DNA from: Ficedula albicollis
Lineage: Eukaryota; Chordata; Aves; Passeriformes; Muscicapidae
Direction: 5' to 3'
Length of the DNA stretch: 64,000 nt
NCBI RefSeq assembly: GCF_000247815.1
Contig: NC_021676.1
Location: 1,560,350 to 1,624,349 of the forward strand
Shown here: positions 11,480 through 24,240 of the stretch, one piece after another
Layout: each line of letters opens with the position of its first letter
How positions within the stretch are numbered: position 1 is the first letter of the stretch
Notes under the pieces: model-generated
Seen by the model: only the letters and a program-made list of their open reading frames with translations
Databases searched by the model: none
Told to the model about the DNA's origin: nothing
Made by a program: the position numbers and the translations under genes

Positions 11480-14227
11480 GGATTTTTCTCAGAGACAAAC
11501 AAGAGAAGGAAGGATAAATAATATAAATTAACACCTGGTGTTGATCACAGAGCTACATGATGTTTTGCAGAAAGCGTGTTTTCAAAAACGTGTTGCCTTC
11601 TTGGAGCAATGAGCCTTTTCTGTTCTGTATGGCACGATCTATCCTATATAAGTGTGCTGGCTTTTCAATAAAACACTTCTTCTTGCTGCTTTGAAGGGTT
11701 GTGTGTGTGCTGCTGTATTATTCACCATTCCTGATCAGACAGCAGCACCTGACTCAGCTTTGGGTCCCTGCCTCAGGTCCTGTCACTGGTCAGGAAAGAG
11801 AAGAGATCAGAGCCTGCTCCTCCTCTTCCTCACACAAGGATGTTTTAACTGCTCTGAGGTAAAAAAGGAGTCAGTTTATCCATAATTTGAATCTTTCATT
11901 GTGAATAATTAGCAAATATAACAAGATTTAAAAAAAAATCCTGTATTTCCATTAATTGTTTGACCATTGCCACCAAGGAGTCAGACACAGAATTTGGGTG
12001 TCCCCTCCCTCCTGGGGGTTACTCAGGCCAGGCTGGGCACTCAGTGCACACATTTTTGTCAGAACAGTCGTGCTGCATTTGTGTTTAGAAAATATTTGTG
12101 TTCTAACAGCAACTTGGGATCACAGGAACAGGACCTTGCTGATCCTAAAAGCTGAAAGCCTTGTTAAAGAAAAACCTGCAATTTAAACTTGTGAGAGTAT
12201 TTACCTTTCAAAGAAGGCAGGAAGACAACAAACACCTATGTGCTGACCCGAGCTGATGTGGAGAGGATCCTCTGCTTCCTTCCCAGCTCCTGGCTGAGCT
12301 GGAGTGCTCTGACAAATATTTTCCCTTCCCAGGGCAAGATGACACAAACAGAAACTCACTTAAAAGTTCTTCAAGGCCATAAAACCCGGGGAGGAGGAAG
12401 GGAAGGTGATTGTGCCTAAGTGCTGCTGGTAAACACACGCATGGAAAGCCAAACCTGAACATTTTCTATCAGTAAAATGAGCAGGAAGAAACCAAAGTCT
12501 GAACAGCAGGAGCCAGGAGGATGAGATGAGCTCCCACCTCCAGACACAAAATACTGCAGCTTACAGTTTCATCTTGTGAGACCCTGCAGCACTTACAAAG
12601 TTAGTGGAGACTATAAATTTATATTATTATTATCCAGGCCATGTAAATGGAGAAAGTACCTGGACTTACAGCTCTCAAAACAAAAAGCAAAAAATAAAAA
12701 AATCCAGAAAAATAAAACCCTTCTCTCTGGGGCCATTAGTCCTGTAAGACCTTGGAGTTTTGGACAATTCTTCTGTGGTGTTAAAGCCCTGAGGTTCCAG
12801 CAGCTCCCGTTGTTCCAATTCAGAAGACAACCTGAGACCATCACTTTCCTTTAGTTTAACCAGTCTATTCAGCATTAGTGCTTTTCTGAGCAGAAACCAC
12901 GTCCTGTGATCTCTTCCCAGATCACTCCTGTAGCTGCTCTCACTGAGTGTGTGATCTATGGCACAGTCCCAGCCAGCAAGTGGCAGATTAAATACAGACC
13001 GAGCAAGAGCGCTACATGAAATTGATAAAATAAGTCTGGATTTATAAATTATACATACATTTCCCAAACTGTCATATCTCCCAATCTTCTCTCTGCTATT
13101 TGCCAGATTTTCTCCCACCAGTCACTGTCACATCACAGCTTCTCCTTTCTTTTTTATGTCCTGATTAACAGGACATCTATATTCTCCCTTGAGCTCTCTT
13201 CCTCCCAGCAAGATTATTTTCCATATCCCTACAGAGGGGCCAAGAAAGCATTTGTGAGCCTGAGATGCTTCTTTTTCAAGATACACGTTGTGATCTAATA
13301 AAAGATAGTACTTTTTCTTATAAATGTGGCTCCATGAGTACAATTCAAATGCTTCAATATCGGTTCAGAAAAAAATCTATATGAAAACAATTTATTCTTA
13401 TATTACTTTTCTTAAAAAAAAATCACATTTAAACCTTTTTCCCTATATGTTAGGGGATTCTATTAATCATTTGGGGGGAATGGTTTGACTTTTCAAATAT
13501 TGATAAAGACCACGGATTTTTCAGTAGGAAAAAACAGCCAAACATGGAATGATCAGACTCTCCCGGTAGCACTGATTTTTCAGTGGTGTTCAGGACAATT
13601 TTGAAAGCCACTGCATTCACATAAAACATTTACACCTCCTGCCCTATTTCAAAACTTACCCACCAGAGTAATGAATCTAGAACAAAGTCAAACATAACTC
13701 ACAGGGGTTTTTGGGGTTTGGGAGGGGTTTTTTTCCCCAAAATTTTGCCAAGCTTTGGAGCTCTGACTTCCTCAGTTCTCTCTCCATGCTCAGAAATGCT
13801 GAGAGGCTGTGCCAGGTGTGGCCCAGCAAAGAGCCCAGAGCTGCAGGGCTCTGGAATGCAGGTGGGTTTATCTGCCAAAACATCAACGCCAAAGCACATC
13901 ATTTTTGCCAAGGAGCAAGTACCACTGAGTGCCACATTTTTCCAGGAGAACAGTGGATGGTGCTGGAAAATGCTTCATTAACACTGAATTTCCTTCAGTG
14001 CTTGAGAAGACCCAAGCCACCTCTAACTGCTGCAAGCTCTCCTCACACCTTGTGCCCAGCTTCACAATTTTAGTCAAAATCCAGGGAAGGTCCCCACAGG
14101 TCTTTTTGTTTTTCCTCTGCAGTGTCTTCTCCTGTGCATTTCCGTCTTGAATAGGCACCGCATTATTTTCCAAAATGTGTCTTTTTATGATGTGGATGTT
14201 ACACACACGAGGCACTCACAGCAGCTG
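11480..14227. other. Gene-less stretch
   Basis: No recognisable gene or RNA. A strong minus-strand splice donor (…TGGTGG|GTAAGTTTTG, plus-strand position about 13,633) sits only 17 nt from a good acceptor. I treat this as chance. The open frames at 12675-13118 (minus) and 13711-14073 (plus) have no known domain. Confidence 0.5.
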
Positions 14228-14473
14228 TATAAACATCACTTTGCATGATGGGTTGATAGGAAAAAACCCTCTTGAAAACAGAACTCTCCTGCAGTTTTAC
14301 TCTTTAGTTGCACACTGTAAGTTGCTTTTGACTTTTCTTTTTTATAATGGTATAAACATCACTTTGCATGATGGGTTGATAAGAAAAAACCCTCTTGAAA
14401 ACAGAACTCTCTTGCAGTTTTACTCTTTAGTTGCACACTGTAACTTGCTTTTGACTTTTCGTTTTTATAATAG
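14228..14473. repeat. 123-bp tandem duplication, two copies
   Basis: The unit starting 'tataaacatcactttgcatg' at 14228 repeats at 14351 with only a few substitutions (for example ctcctgcag versus ctcttgcag, gtaagttg versus gtaacttg). As 123 is divisible by 3, the same frame stays open through both copies. That explains a 108-codon open frame with a duplicated peptide, and I see no other reason to call it coding. Confidence 0.95.
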
Positions 14474-15772
14474 GCCTTGGTTATACAAGTCAAGCTTTTA
14501 GCCTTAAACTGAGGAGAAGTGTTCACAATACATCAAACAATGTGTAGGAAGTACCAAAATAATCTGATTGGTATAGGCATGTCTCAATGAGCAGAGCTCA
14601 GTGGTTCAAGGCTTATTCTGCTCCTCTTAAAGTGAATTTACAGGTAAAAGGCAGTATCTGTGCATGGGCTGCACAAGCACAAATCCAGACTCACCCTGGA
14701 GTTCAGCTCACTTTTTCTAGCACAAAATAACACACAACACAAAGAGGAAGCGAAGTCCTTGACTGTTTCAAGGTACATTTCTCAGGTGTATTCCCTCCCA
14801 CTGCTTCAGAGCTGCCAGGAGAATGTCTTGTTCTTAAACAGCAGCTTTGGGTGACAGACACTGAGCTTGTCCCTGTCTTTGCTGTCAGCAGGGCAGTAAA
14901 TGTGTTCAATACAAAACTCAGACAGAGCTGTAATGCTTCCATTACAGAACACATTGTGCATAAGAGACATAACAGCCCAACCTCTGAATGTCACTTTTTA
15001 TTCCAAAATGTTCCTTTCTAGGTGGTCTAAAAGTGCTGTAGTTCTGTAGCAAGGGGTGGTAAAAGTCACTCTGTGTTTCACTTACAATAGGAATATTTTG
15101 CTGGAGTTAATAATAACTACGAGTTGATTACCATTTCACGTGTCTGTGATGAAATTAAATCTGTACTGCATGGTTTGACCTTGAAAAATGGTTTGGTTTA
15201 TTAGCAGTGGCAAAAAGCCCCCATAATTTTTGAAAAAGAAAAGGATAAGAGTACCAAGAGTATCTTAAATATGCTGTGCTTTTGTAAGGAAATGCATACC
15301 TGATGTTAGCAAATAGCACATTTATCACCTGACTGCCTTGGAAAACTGCTGTCACTTGAACCCCTTAGACTTTCCACATTTTAAAGAGAAAGGCTTTAAT
15401 TCTGTTTGGAGAATGTATTTAACCATTAACGTTCGTTTTTTTGCTACCTGTGAAAGATAAGTTTTGAACCAGTTTAAGACTTCAGACATTCAATGATTTT
15501 CAGTCATTAGGTGCTGCTCTTCTAAAAGCTGTTCACCTCAGCATGGCTTTTAGATTTATGAATCTTAGCAAAGTAGACCTTACCATTTCCATGGTTCATC
15601 TGCTCCCCTGCATTACTCTCATGCTAAATCAATCTTCAGATTCATAAAACAAGTCTGTAAATATTAATGCAGGCCAAAGCAGCCTCATCTCACAGCAGAA
15701 GGAAACTGGGGGAGCAGCAGCTTGTTGAAAGTCCTTTCCAGCAAAATTCAACTCCTGAGCAAGACAAGAGAA
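14474..15772. other. Gene-less stretch
   Basis: Nothing recognisable. It is AT-rich unique sequence with short open frames only and no repeat families that I can name. Confidence 0.55.
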
Positions 15773-15878
15773 GAATATTCTAGTGAGGAAAAATGTAAAA
15801 TAATCCAGGAAAAAAGTGGAGTTCGGAATATTCTAGGAGGAAAAATGTAAAATAATCCAGGAAAAAAAGTAGAGTTCA
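15773..15878. repeat. 53-bp tandem duplication, two copies
   Basis: 'gaatattctag' followed by 'gaggaaaaatgtaaaataat' occurs at 15773 and again at 15826. The copies differ by a few small indels and substitutions. The unit is purine-rich. Confidence 0.85.
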
Positions 15879-16132
15879 TAAGGCCATTGGAGAAAGACAA
15901 GAAAATGGAAAGTTGAAAGTAAGGAAAAGTACAATGTGCTGAGAAGATATGAAAGGAAAGAACAGAATCAAGGAAGGAAGGCAGAAAGGAGAAGAAAGCA
16001 CCCAGCAGTGACAGAAAAGAGAGTGAATAACAAAGTGGGGGAAAGGAGAACAAACAGTAATGAGATTGTATCACGAGATTATATTTCCTTTTCTTCAGTG
16101 TCTGGAGAAGCAGCAATGAAAAGCACACAGCT

Positions 16133-16185
16133 AAATGAATGAATGAATGAATGAATGAATGAATGAATGAATGAATGAATGAATG
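16133..16185. repeat. (GAAT)n tetranucleotide microsatellite
   Basis: About 13 uninterrupted copies of the tetranucleotide (aatg/gaat). On the minus strand the repeat reads as a run of HSFI residues inside a 243-codon open frame at 15748-16479. That frame is repeat-driven and I do not count it as a gene. Confidence 0.97.
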
Positions 16186-16648
16186 TATAAATTGGGTAAG
16201 ATACCAGTGGAGGTCAGGGCACATAAATTCAGACTGACCAAGAGCAAGGGGATGCCCAGGGCTTGTTCCTAATCCCATCACACTGAGACAGCAGCATGAA
16301 TTTTCCCTGGATTTCTTCTTAAAAAACCCAAAAATTACTGCCAATCTCTTCGTTTCAATCTTTGACATGCACCATCCCACAAAATGACGATGACTGGTAT
16401 CAGGTCTCTCTGGTTTCTTATGCACTGATTTCTGTTGATTCCTTGTGGGTTTTTTTTTCCTTGTTTCTTTAATTTCCAAATTTCTGTTTACTTTAATTTA
16501 TCTTTCTTCAGGTTGTCAAGTCTCACAGGTGATTTTTGTAAGCAAATTTTTTCCCTCTTGGCTTTTTTGCATTTTCTCAAGAAACAGAAGGAAAGATTTC
16601 AGGGGCATTGAGCACAGGCAGCAAAAATGGACACTTGTCTTGCAGTGC

Positions 16649-16672
16649 TTTTTTTTTTTTTTTTTTTTTAAT

Positions 16673-16733
<61 letters not shown>

Positions 16734-16734
16734 T
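16649..16734. repeat. Homopolymer block: T21, then AATTC, then C57
   Basis: T runs from 16649 to 16669, then 'aattc' and an uninterrupted C run from 16674 to 16730, followed by 'aattgg'. The C run is bracketed by AATT on both sides. It creates polyproline and polyglycine open frames on the two strands that are artefacts of composition. See the separate finding about all three poly-C tracts. Confidence 0.98.
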
Positions 16735-17198
16735 GGCAATCAAGAGGAATTAAAACAAGAGGGGAAAACAAGAATTCCTGCCAAGACAGAGAGAGCAAGA
16801 GCCTGTATTCCTGCTTCCAGTTTCTGACATGATATGTTCAAATACCTTTTGGTTACAGTATGTCAGCTCGTGTTTCACCAAATGATGTGACATGATGCAA
16901 CCTGACACGCCAATTGTTTTTGACAGAAATGTAAGGAAGAGTGTGTCTCTGCTCTGCTGGTAAAGAAATAGTTTTAAGCAGAGGAACAGCCAGATTTGTC
17001 CTAAACATGAATGCATCAAAGTGGAATGGGCTTGAGAGCTCTGCTCTTCTGGAGCTGCTGCTGCCAGGGCTCAGGGGCAGCTCAGTCCCTGTGCCCCCCA
17101 GCTCTGGGGGTGCCCTGGGCCAGGGCTGAGCCCCCCTTGCTGCTTTGCACTCGGCACTGGAGTGTTTGGCTGCAGCCTGACCCGCAGCCCAGCTGTGC

Positions 17199-17716
17199 CA
17201 CATCTGGGGCTGTGCCTGAGTGTGGGTCCTGGGGATCCCCAGCACATCTGGGGCTGTGCCTGAGTGTGGGTCCTGGGGATCCCCAGCACATCTGGGGCTG
17301 TGCCTGAGTGTGGGTCCTGGGGATCCCCAGCACATCTGGGGCTGTGCCTGAGTGTGGGTCCTGGGGATCCCCAGCACATCTGGGGCTGTGCCTGAGTGTG
17401 GGTCCTGGGGATCCCCAGCACATCTGGGGCTGTGCCTGATTGTGGGTCCTGGGGATCCCCAGCACATCTGGGCCTGTGCCTGAGTGTGGGTCCTGGGGAT
17501 CCCCAGCACATCTGGGGCTGTGCCTGAGTGTGGGTCCTGGGGATCCCCAGCACATCTGGGGCTGTGCCTGATCCTGGTCCTGGGGATCTCTACCTGCACC
17601 AGGACACCCCCCCAGCACATCTGGGGCTGTGCCTGAGTGTGGGTCCTGGGGATCCCCAGCACATCTGGGGCTGTGCCTGATCCTGGTCCTGGGGATCCCT
17701 GCCTGCACCAGGACAC
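17199..17716. repeat. G-rich minisatellite, 44-bp unit with 65-bp variants
   Basis: The unit begins 'cacatctggggctgtgcctg' and ends 'ctggggatccccag'. Units start at 17199, 17243, 17287, 17331, 17375, 17419, 17463, 17507 and 17551 (period 44). A longer unit containing 'ctgcaccaggacacc' follows, then units start at 17616 and 17660, the last again of the long type. Each unit has the BamHI-like palindrome ggggatcccc and G-triplets that could support G-quadruplexes. Open frames of nearly 300 codons on the minus strand run through it because the repeat contains no stop. They are not genes. Confidence 0.97.
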
Positions 17717-17719
17717 CGC

Positions 17720-19600
17720 TGTGGCTCCCCAGCCTCACTTCAGACCTGTCCCAGCTGTGCAGGAACATCTGGCAGGCACTGGGACACCACTGGCCATGGG
17801 CAGCATCCCTCCCCTGCCCCTGAGTTAGCCCACACCTCTGGGCAGAGCAGCCACCTCCCCCAGGAGCAGGGGCAGGGCTGCTCCCCTTGCCTGATCCCAC
17901 CCAGCCCCTCTCTCTCAGCCCCAACACCAAATAAAAACTGTTCATGGCCCCAGAGCAGCCCTGCTCCATCCCTACAGGCCCTGCTGGTGCCTCCCAGTCC
18001 TGGTGGATTTTAATTGTAAACCTTTTAATGTCAAAGCACGTTTGTAGGGCCCTGGGTGAGTGGATGACCTTTAATTTTAGACATGTATTATGTGTTCAGA
18101 GTGATTAAAGGAGGAATCAAGTTCAGCTTTTAACAGCTGGAAATTTCATGCAATCAGTTTGAGTATTATAATTTTGGAGCTTTTCAGCAGCAGCATTTCC
18201 AGACATCTAGAGCTTTGTGTTTTGTTTTTCCCTTTTATTAACTGTTCTCTTTTCAGCAGGTCCTGTCCTAGGAAGCTGCATCTGCCTTCCTGGGGGCACA
18301 AACTGTGGCTAAAGAAATGGACACTGGGGAGAAGCAGAAACTGGAAATTGTCACCACCTTCACTCCAATCTATGACTGATTTCCAGGTGAAAGACACACC
18401 ACCAAGAGAAGTGGGTGAGGTGTGATAAAGGATTTTTTGGTCACACAAAAGGTCACAAAAGAAACAAATCCTTCTTTGAATATTCCAATTAATGTTTTTG
18501 GGCTCCTGTGTTCTGGTAGCTTGAGGTCAGTGATATTTCCAGCCCTTTTTCTGCAGCACAGGTTAGTCTGGCTGCTGCGATGGTGGGAGTATAGGAAAGG
18601 AACTGCAAGCAACATTTTTGTTGTTCTGTTCCCTGATAAGGAGTGAGAGAATGGGAGAAGAGTGGCAATAATCCTCTGTATAGTTACTGAGCCCATTCTG
18701 TCCTCTGTGCTCAGGTACAGAACTGCTAAGGCATTTTGATAAAGAAAAATAGGTTTTGTCTTAACTGACTCTTGAAATTCTTTCAACTGGGGAATTGCAA
18801 CAGTGCTATTAAAAACCAGTTTTATTGACATGACACGTTCCCTAGGATAGGCCATTAATCATCTTGTGTTATTGTACCAGTAGTACACTTAACATCTGAA
18901 ATTCAAGCAAAATCCTAATGATACAACTATCAGGAGGAAAAATGGAACTGAATCTACCTAAAGTGCTGCTTGTGCTGTGACTGAGCAGCACGTTCAGACC
19001 AATTCCCACCAGCTGGGCTCCTGCTGGTAGTGTGGAGTTTTATGCCTTAAAATATTGTTCACAAAGAGGGAAGGAGGTGAGCAATGTCATCCTTGTCCCC
19101 TACCTGCTCAGAAGAACTGCCTGGATACAGAATCCTGCTGTGTCCTCATCTCTGGGGCTTTCTTTTAAAATATCTGCATAAACATATCCTTAATCACAAC
19201 ACTGGGCATCTGTTTCAGCCCCAAGCAACACTGATTATTATGGTTCTATACCAAAATAATTTAATGAGATAGAGGCTACAGGTTCTGCTCCTGTTTTCCA
19301 AATAATAACCTGTCCTCATTTACATGTCACTAAAAGAGGATTAATTTTGACTTTACGACGTATGGTGATTTCAAACCTCTAGAAAAGCAATCTATTAATG
19401 TGTGACTGCCTTAATTAGTATCTGTGAATTTTATAGGTCCTGGCTGGTCCCCTAAAAGCATTTTTTGGCAAAATAAACAAATTAATATTTTTTAAAAGAG
19501 CAGAAGGGGAGGAAAGCAATAGTGTTGAGAAAAAGTGAAGAAATCCCTGGTACAAGGCAGAGATGAACAGGGCTGCAGACCCCAACCAGCAAGGAGCAGA
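17720..19600. other. Gene-less stretch
   Basis: GC-rich just after the minisatellite, then AT-rich. No domain-bearing frame was found. The minus-strand frame 18370-18855 (161 codons) has no recognisable features and is opposed by several plus-strand frames. Confidence 0.5.
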
Positions 19601-19639
19601 GTGAAGCCTGAGAATGAGGAAAAGACTAATGAACATTAA

Positions 19640-19876
19640 TGGCCTGGAATTAAGGGAAGGCAGATTCAGGTTTGATATTAGGAAGGAATTGTCCCGAGGA
19701 GGGTGGGCAGGCCTGGCACAGCTGTGGTTGCCCCTGGATCCCTGGCAGTGCCCAAGGCCAGGCTGGACAGTGAGGCTGGAGCCCCTGGGACAGTGAAGGT
19801 GTCCCTGCCATGGAAAGGGTGGCACTGGATGAGCTTTAAGGTCTCTTCCAACCCAAACCATTCAGGGATTCTAAAA
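19640..19876 (+). mobile_element. CR1 LINE 3' fragment
   Basis: Contains, in the usual order, 'gtttgatattaggaaggaat', 'ggtgggcaggcctggcacag', 'tggttgcccctggatccctg', 'ccaaggccaggctggacag', 'gtccctgccatggaaaggg', 'ggcactggatgag' and 'aaggtctcttccaacccaaa' with a short terminal 'ttcagggattct'. This is the 3' end of a CR1 element in the plus orientation, 5'-truncated with no reverse transcriptase left. It is among the best-preserved CR1 pieces in the window, so probably from a younger subfamily. Confidence 0.92.
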
Positions 19877-19971
19877 AGATCCCTGCAGGTAAAATCTGTG
19901 CCAGCTCAATCTGTCCCTGCTGTGACACCCCAGGGAATTGTGTCAGGGCTCAGCACTGGCACAGAGCAGCT

Positions 19972-20411
19972 GGTTCTGCTCTGGCTCTGCTCTGGCTCTG
20001 TTCTGGTTCTGTTCTGGCTCTGCTCTGGTTTTGTTCTGGTTTTGTTCTGGTTTTGTTCTGGCTGTGCTCTGGCTCTGTTCTGGCTCTGCTCTGGTTCTGC
20101 TCTGGCTCTGCTCTGGTTTTGTTCTGGTTTTGTTCTGGCTCTGCTCTGGCTCTGTTCTGGCTCTGTTCTGGCTCTGCTCTGGTTCTGTTCTTGTCTGTTC
20201 TGGTTCTGTTCTGGCTCTGCTCTGGTTTTGTTCTGGTTTTGTTCTGGTTTTGTTCTGGCTGTGCTCTGGCTCTGTTCTGGCTCTGCTCTGGTTCTGCTCT
20301 GGCTCTGTTCTGATTATGCACTGGCTCTGCTGTGGCTCTGCTCTGGTTCTGTTCTGGTTTTGTTCTGGCTCTGCTCTGGTTCTGTTCTGGTTCTGCCCTG
20401 GCTCTGCTGTT
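19972..20411. repeat. 11-bp-period minisatellite (tctggctctgc / tctggttttgt)
   Basis: About 40 tandem 11-bp units alternate between 'tctggctctgc', 'tctggctctgt', 'tctggttctgt' and 'tctggttttgt'. Eleven is not divisible by 3, so each frame reads the same three registers in turn, and none contains a stop. That gives overlapping open frames of 120-247 codons on both strands (LFWLCSGS-type on plus, EPEQNQ-type on minus). Longer-order blocks of about 180 bp repeat internally (20040-20100 resembles 20230-20290), showing stepwise expansion. Confidence 0.97.
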
Positions 20412-20419
20412 GTGTTATC

Positions 20420-23400
20420 CCAGCTCCAGGTGTCTGTCATGTCTGAGTTTTGGTCCCCAGTGCTCCTTGTTTCAGGGTAAATCCCATTTCCACCCTGTCC
20501 TGCTGCTCTGCTTGGCTCCACACCCTGCTGAAGGCAAGCCACCCATGGTCACTAGAATTTCCCTTCAGATTTTTTGTGCAAACAGTTTTGTGTGACATTT
20601 GGGGGGTCTCCAGAGAGCAGCTGGTGACCACAGACACCTCACCTGTGAATCCCACAGCAGCACAACCCTCACACTGCCCTAACTCACTCCAGGGTGAGTA
20701 AAGGACAAAACCCACGAGAACAGAGCAATAGAAACCAGCAAGGGACAAAAGGAAGGGGAGAGGAATCAGAACTGAGGGAAAAAAGGATGAGAAAATACAA
20801 ACTGCACCAAGGCTCTTTTCTTACCAAATTAAACATGACTGTCAATCTGCTGTGTTTTTGCAGGCTGGGTTTACAAACACATTAGTCTACCACATTTCTT
20901 TCAGGTTTAATAAAAAAAAACAAACCCAGCTCGAATGAGTAATAGTCAGTTTTGTTGTCTGATAATAGATTGATGGCCTTAAGCTTTCTCAAAGGAAATT
21001 CAATTTGAATAAGGATTAAACTCGAATTGTCAGTGAAGTATCCATCCACAAATACTTATTTCTCACATTCATTCTAAATTCTGGTTGTACTTTGTCTTCC
21101 AAAACATCATGTTTTGAAGCTAGACACAGCTAAATCACACAGTATCCATATTAATAAAGATGTTTAATGTAAGAGCATTGCTTTTCTCACAATCATCCAT
21201 GTCTCAAAAAGGTCTTTTACAGCACCACAGGTAAAGAAGATGTATCTGTGAGAAGTGTCACAAGTATTGAAGCAAAAATAAACACTGTTGTTTTCTTTTG
21301 ATATTTTGGTTGAGGCTTTTAAGTTCAAGTAATTAACTCACGGTTTCCTTGTACCCTTCTGCTGCTTCTTCTGTCTCTGTGTCAAAATAATTTCATTAAA
21401 ACCCTCACAAATTATCATTTTAATGAATTTCTGACAAGTTATTATACTCCTTGTAGAGGTGTAGCTACAGGTTTGGGTTTGATTCAGTGCCTGATACATT
21501 TGCTGTTTACAGAGCAGGCAAAACACCAGGTGTAATGAGTGCTGCTAAACCAGAATAAAATAAATTGAACTCACATTTTTGGACTTCTAACCATCTTCTC
21601 AGTCAATATTTAAGATACATGTCATTCAACTGAGCTCAAATACCTTTACCCCAGATTTTACAAGAGAAAGTCATTGCAACTGTGGGGTGCACACTTGGCC
21701 ATGAACAGCAGGAGCTACAGATCCTTCTGAATAGCCACTACCAGTCAAAACAAGCTGATGAGGTTTGAAAAGAGCACTCACTGGAGCCAGCTGCGGCAAG
21801 GAAGGAGATTATCTAATTAATTTATGAGTTTTCAATTCCTTCTGTGTTAGCTGCCTAGAGTAACTTCTTCAAAGTTGTCCTAAAATGCAGCAAAACAGGG
21901 AAAAATCAAAGAAAAAGATCTGCTTTTCATGTGAGGCAGTGAGGAGAGGAAGACAGAAAAAAAAGTGGGTTTACTTCTCTTGTGTATAAAAAGAAGTGGG
22001 GGTAGAGTTGCTTTAGACAATCATTCCAAAATATTTTCCATAAATGAACAAATTTTGAAATCACCTATAACTGAACACACAGATAATTTTAGCTTTGTAC
22101 GTGAAGTATGGTATTGCAGAAACTGCAAAAAGAGGAAATGGCATGTGATATGTTTGTTGAATTTAGAAACAGCAAACTCAGAGGAAAAGTATCTTTTTCT
22201 CCAAAAAAAGATTCTGGCAGTCAGTGGAAACAGTCAAGTCCTAAGCAGGGTAATGAGCAGTGATGCTGCTCTAAATATTACTCTCAACATAAGAAACAAA
22301 CAGAAAGCAAAGAAAAATCGACCATGGATGAGGCATTCTTCCTTGAGCACACTCCATTCAAGGTGATGACTAATTAGGAAAATCTCCAAAACTGACTTTT
22401 GCTTTCTTTAAGTGCAACAGTGAAGATAATATAAATATAACTCACATGATTCTGCTCCTGAAAATAAACTTTTAAGCATATGGTCAGGAAAGCCAATATA
22501 TAGGAAGAACAATTCTTGAACAGCATGACAACAGTCTGGAATTACATGCTAGGGCTCACACAAGTGGGTTTCCACAGCCATAATTTCATCAAATAAATTT
22601 TGGAGTTTGACAGTCAATCAGACAGAAACACAAGGAGGATTTCCAGGAAATGTTTACATTGTTCCACTTGGTTTTTGATTCATTTCTAGTGGGGGAAATA
22701 GGATTTTCTCTTTGTAAGTGGGGCAGATTTCTTCATTAAGTAAAATGAGATGGAAATAAAAGAGCTTGAATTGCATCAGGGAATTGATTCCCATGGGGAA
22801 CTCTGCATCAAAATGCTCCACTGGCTCTGGGCTGGAACATATGGACAAGATCAGCAGAGCTTTAACCCATCATTCCTGCACTGGTTTTTGAAAACAGAAC
22901 CCATTGATCCACCTCCTGATGGTGATTTCCATGAGTGGATTTGGTCCCACATTGCCACCAAATTCCTTTTTATTTTTCTGATGTTCTAATTTATCAACCA
23001 GGCTCCTGATATTTGTTAACACTCCTGTTAACAAAAATGGAACAACAGCACCCCTCCAAGATAAAGTGATTCTTTCTTCAGAGTTCTTTGGAAATAAATA
23101 TATTGAGTGTATTTGATGCCTACAGAAGCCTTGCTCCCACTAAAAGGGAACTTGAGCAAGACTGGATATGCTGACAATATTTTGGATAAGTAGATGTTTC
23201 CTGATGCCCTGCAAATCCAGTCACTTGTGATACAAATGATCTGTAACTGGAGTATCATAAAATTAGAAATGTAAAAACTGATTTGTGCTCAAAGGGATTC
23301 TCAAAAAAGGAAAATAAAGTGAAGGTGATGTCATTGAGAAACTTCCCCTGTAGGAACAGATGTAATGGTCTATGTGCTATAGAAACCCTGAATTACAAAA

Positions 23401-24160
23401 AGAGAACATTGTTGTTTAGAAAATCTTTTCCAGAATTACAGAAAAGATATCAGCACCTCCACACTGTTAGGCTTCTTTACTCATAAATCATTACAATGCA
23501 TTGCAAGTGTCCAGTAGCATTCAGTAAAGTGTGTAAATGTCAAAATCACTTGTCACAAAATCCTCATCACCAGCTGTTTTTAAAGGAAACAATAAGAAAA
23601 AAAATCCAGAATTTGCATAATGAAGCACTTTAAACTTCCTTGTTTGGCTTTCATATTTCAGTGAAGATCAGGTTTATGATCAAGTTGAGTCACAGATTTG
23701 GAACTTCTTAACTCAGTCTTATTTTACAACTCCTTTACCCAGTTTGTTCTGCAGAGCTGATATTTGGCAGCTGATTTTCACCTGCCTTCTTCTTCCAAAC
23801 AGAGCACATGCAAAGCTGGCATGACTAGGAAAGTTTTGACTATCTCTGCACAGATCCATATTTGTTGTGGGAAGAATGCAGAGCGTATTTCAATACCACA
23901 CCTGCTTGTTTAACTGTATTTCCTGGAAAACTCTACAGAAAAATAAACGAAAAGAGGAGGAAATCCTTGGAGAAGTCTGTTTGCTCAAACTCCCTTTCTG
24001 TTCTTTTGGTTCTGCCCCTGGCCTGCAGCTGGCTGTGTATTTGGTGCTTCCACTGGGAATGGGGAGCTCCAACCTGCAGTTATTTAGGATCCACACATGT
24101 TTAACAGTTAAGCTAATTTCACACCTCGTTCTCCAGGTAAAGCAAGGCTGGTGCAATAAT
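20420..24160. other. Gene-less stretch
   Basis: No recognised gene or transposon. The longest frame is 21965-22366 (133 codons, plus), without a domain I know. A plus-strand donor 'CTTT|GTAAGTGG' at about 22,712 has no credible exon upstream. Confidence 0.5.
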
Positions 24161-24164
24161 CATA

Positions 24165-24240
24165 GGTCTTAGGTTGGATTAGATGATCTTAAAGGTCTTT
24201 TCCAACCTAGTTCATTCTGTGATTCTATGAGTCTATGATT
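24165..24240 (+). mobile_element. CR1 LINE 3' terminus
   Basis: 'ggttggattagatgatctta' then 'aaggtcttttccaacctag' then 'ttcattctgtgattctatga' is the canonical last ~70 bp of CR1 with its octamer-like tail. The rest of the element is lost. It leads straight into a degenerate ATTCT/GTGATT satellite (next entry). Confidence 0.9.

Noticed and set aside
13633..13649. 17-nt microexon on the minus strand between good splice sites
   Set aside because: Too short to evaluate. Splice consensus strings are frequent in DNA of this composition.
15748..16479. 243-codon minus-strand open frame
   Set aside because: Crosses the (GAAT)n microsatellite (HSFI repeat) and pyrimidine-rich sequence with no domain.
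16853..17969. 287- and 295-codon minus-strand open frames
   Set aside because: Most of their length is the 44-bp minisatellite.
19703..20542. Open frames of 120-247 codons on both strands
   Set aside because: Driven by the 11-bp repeat, which contains no stop in any frame on either strand.
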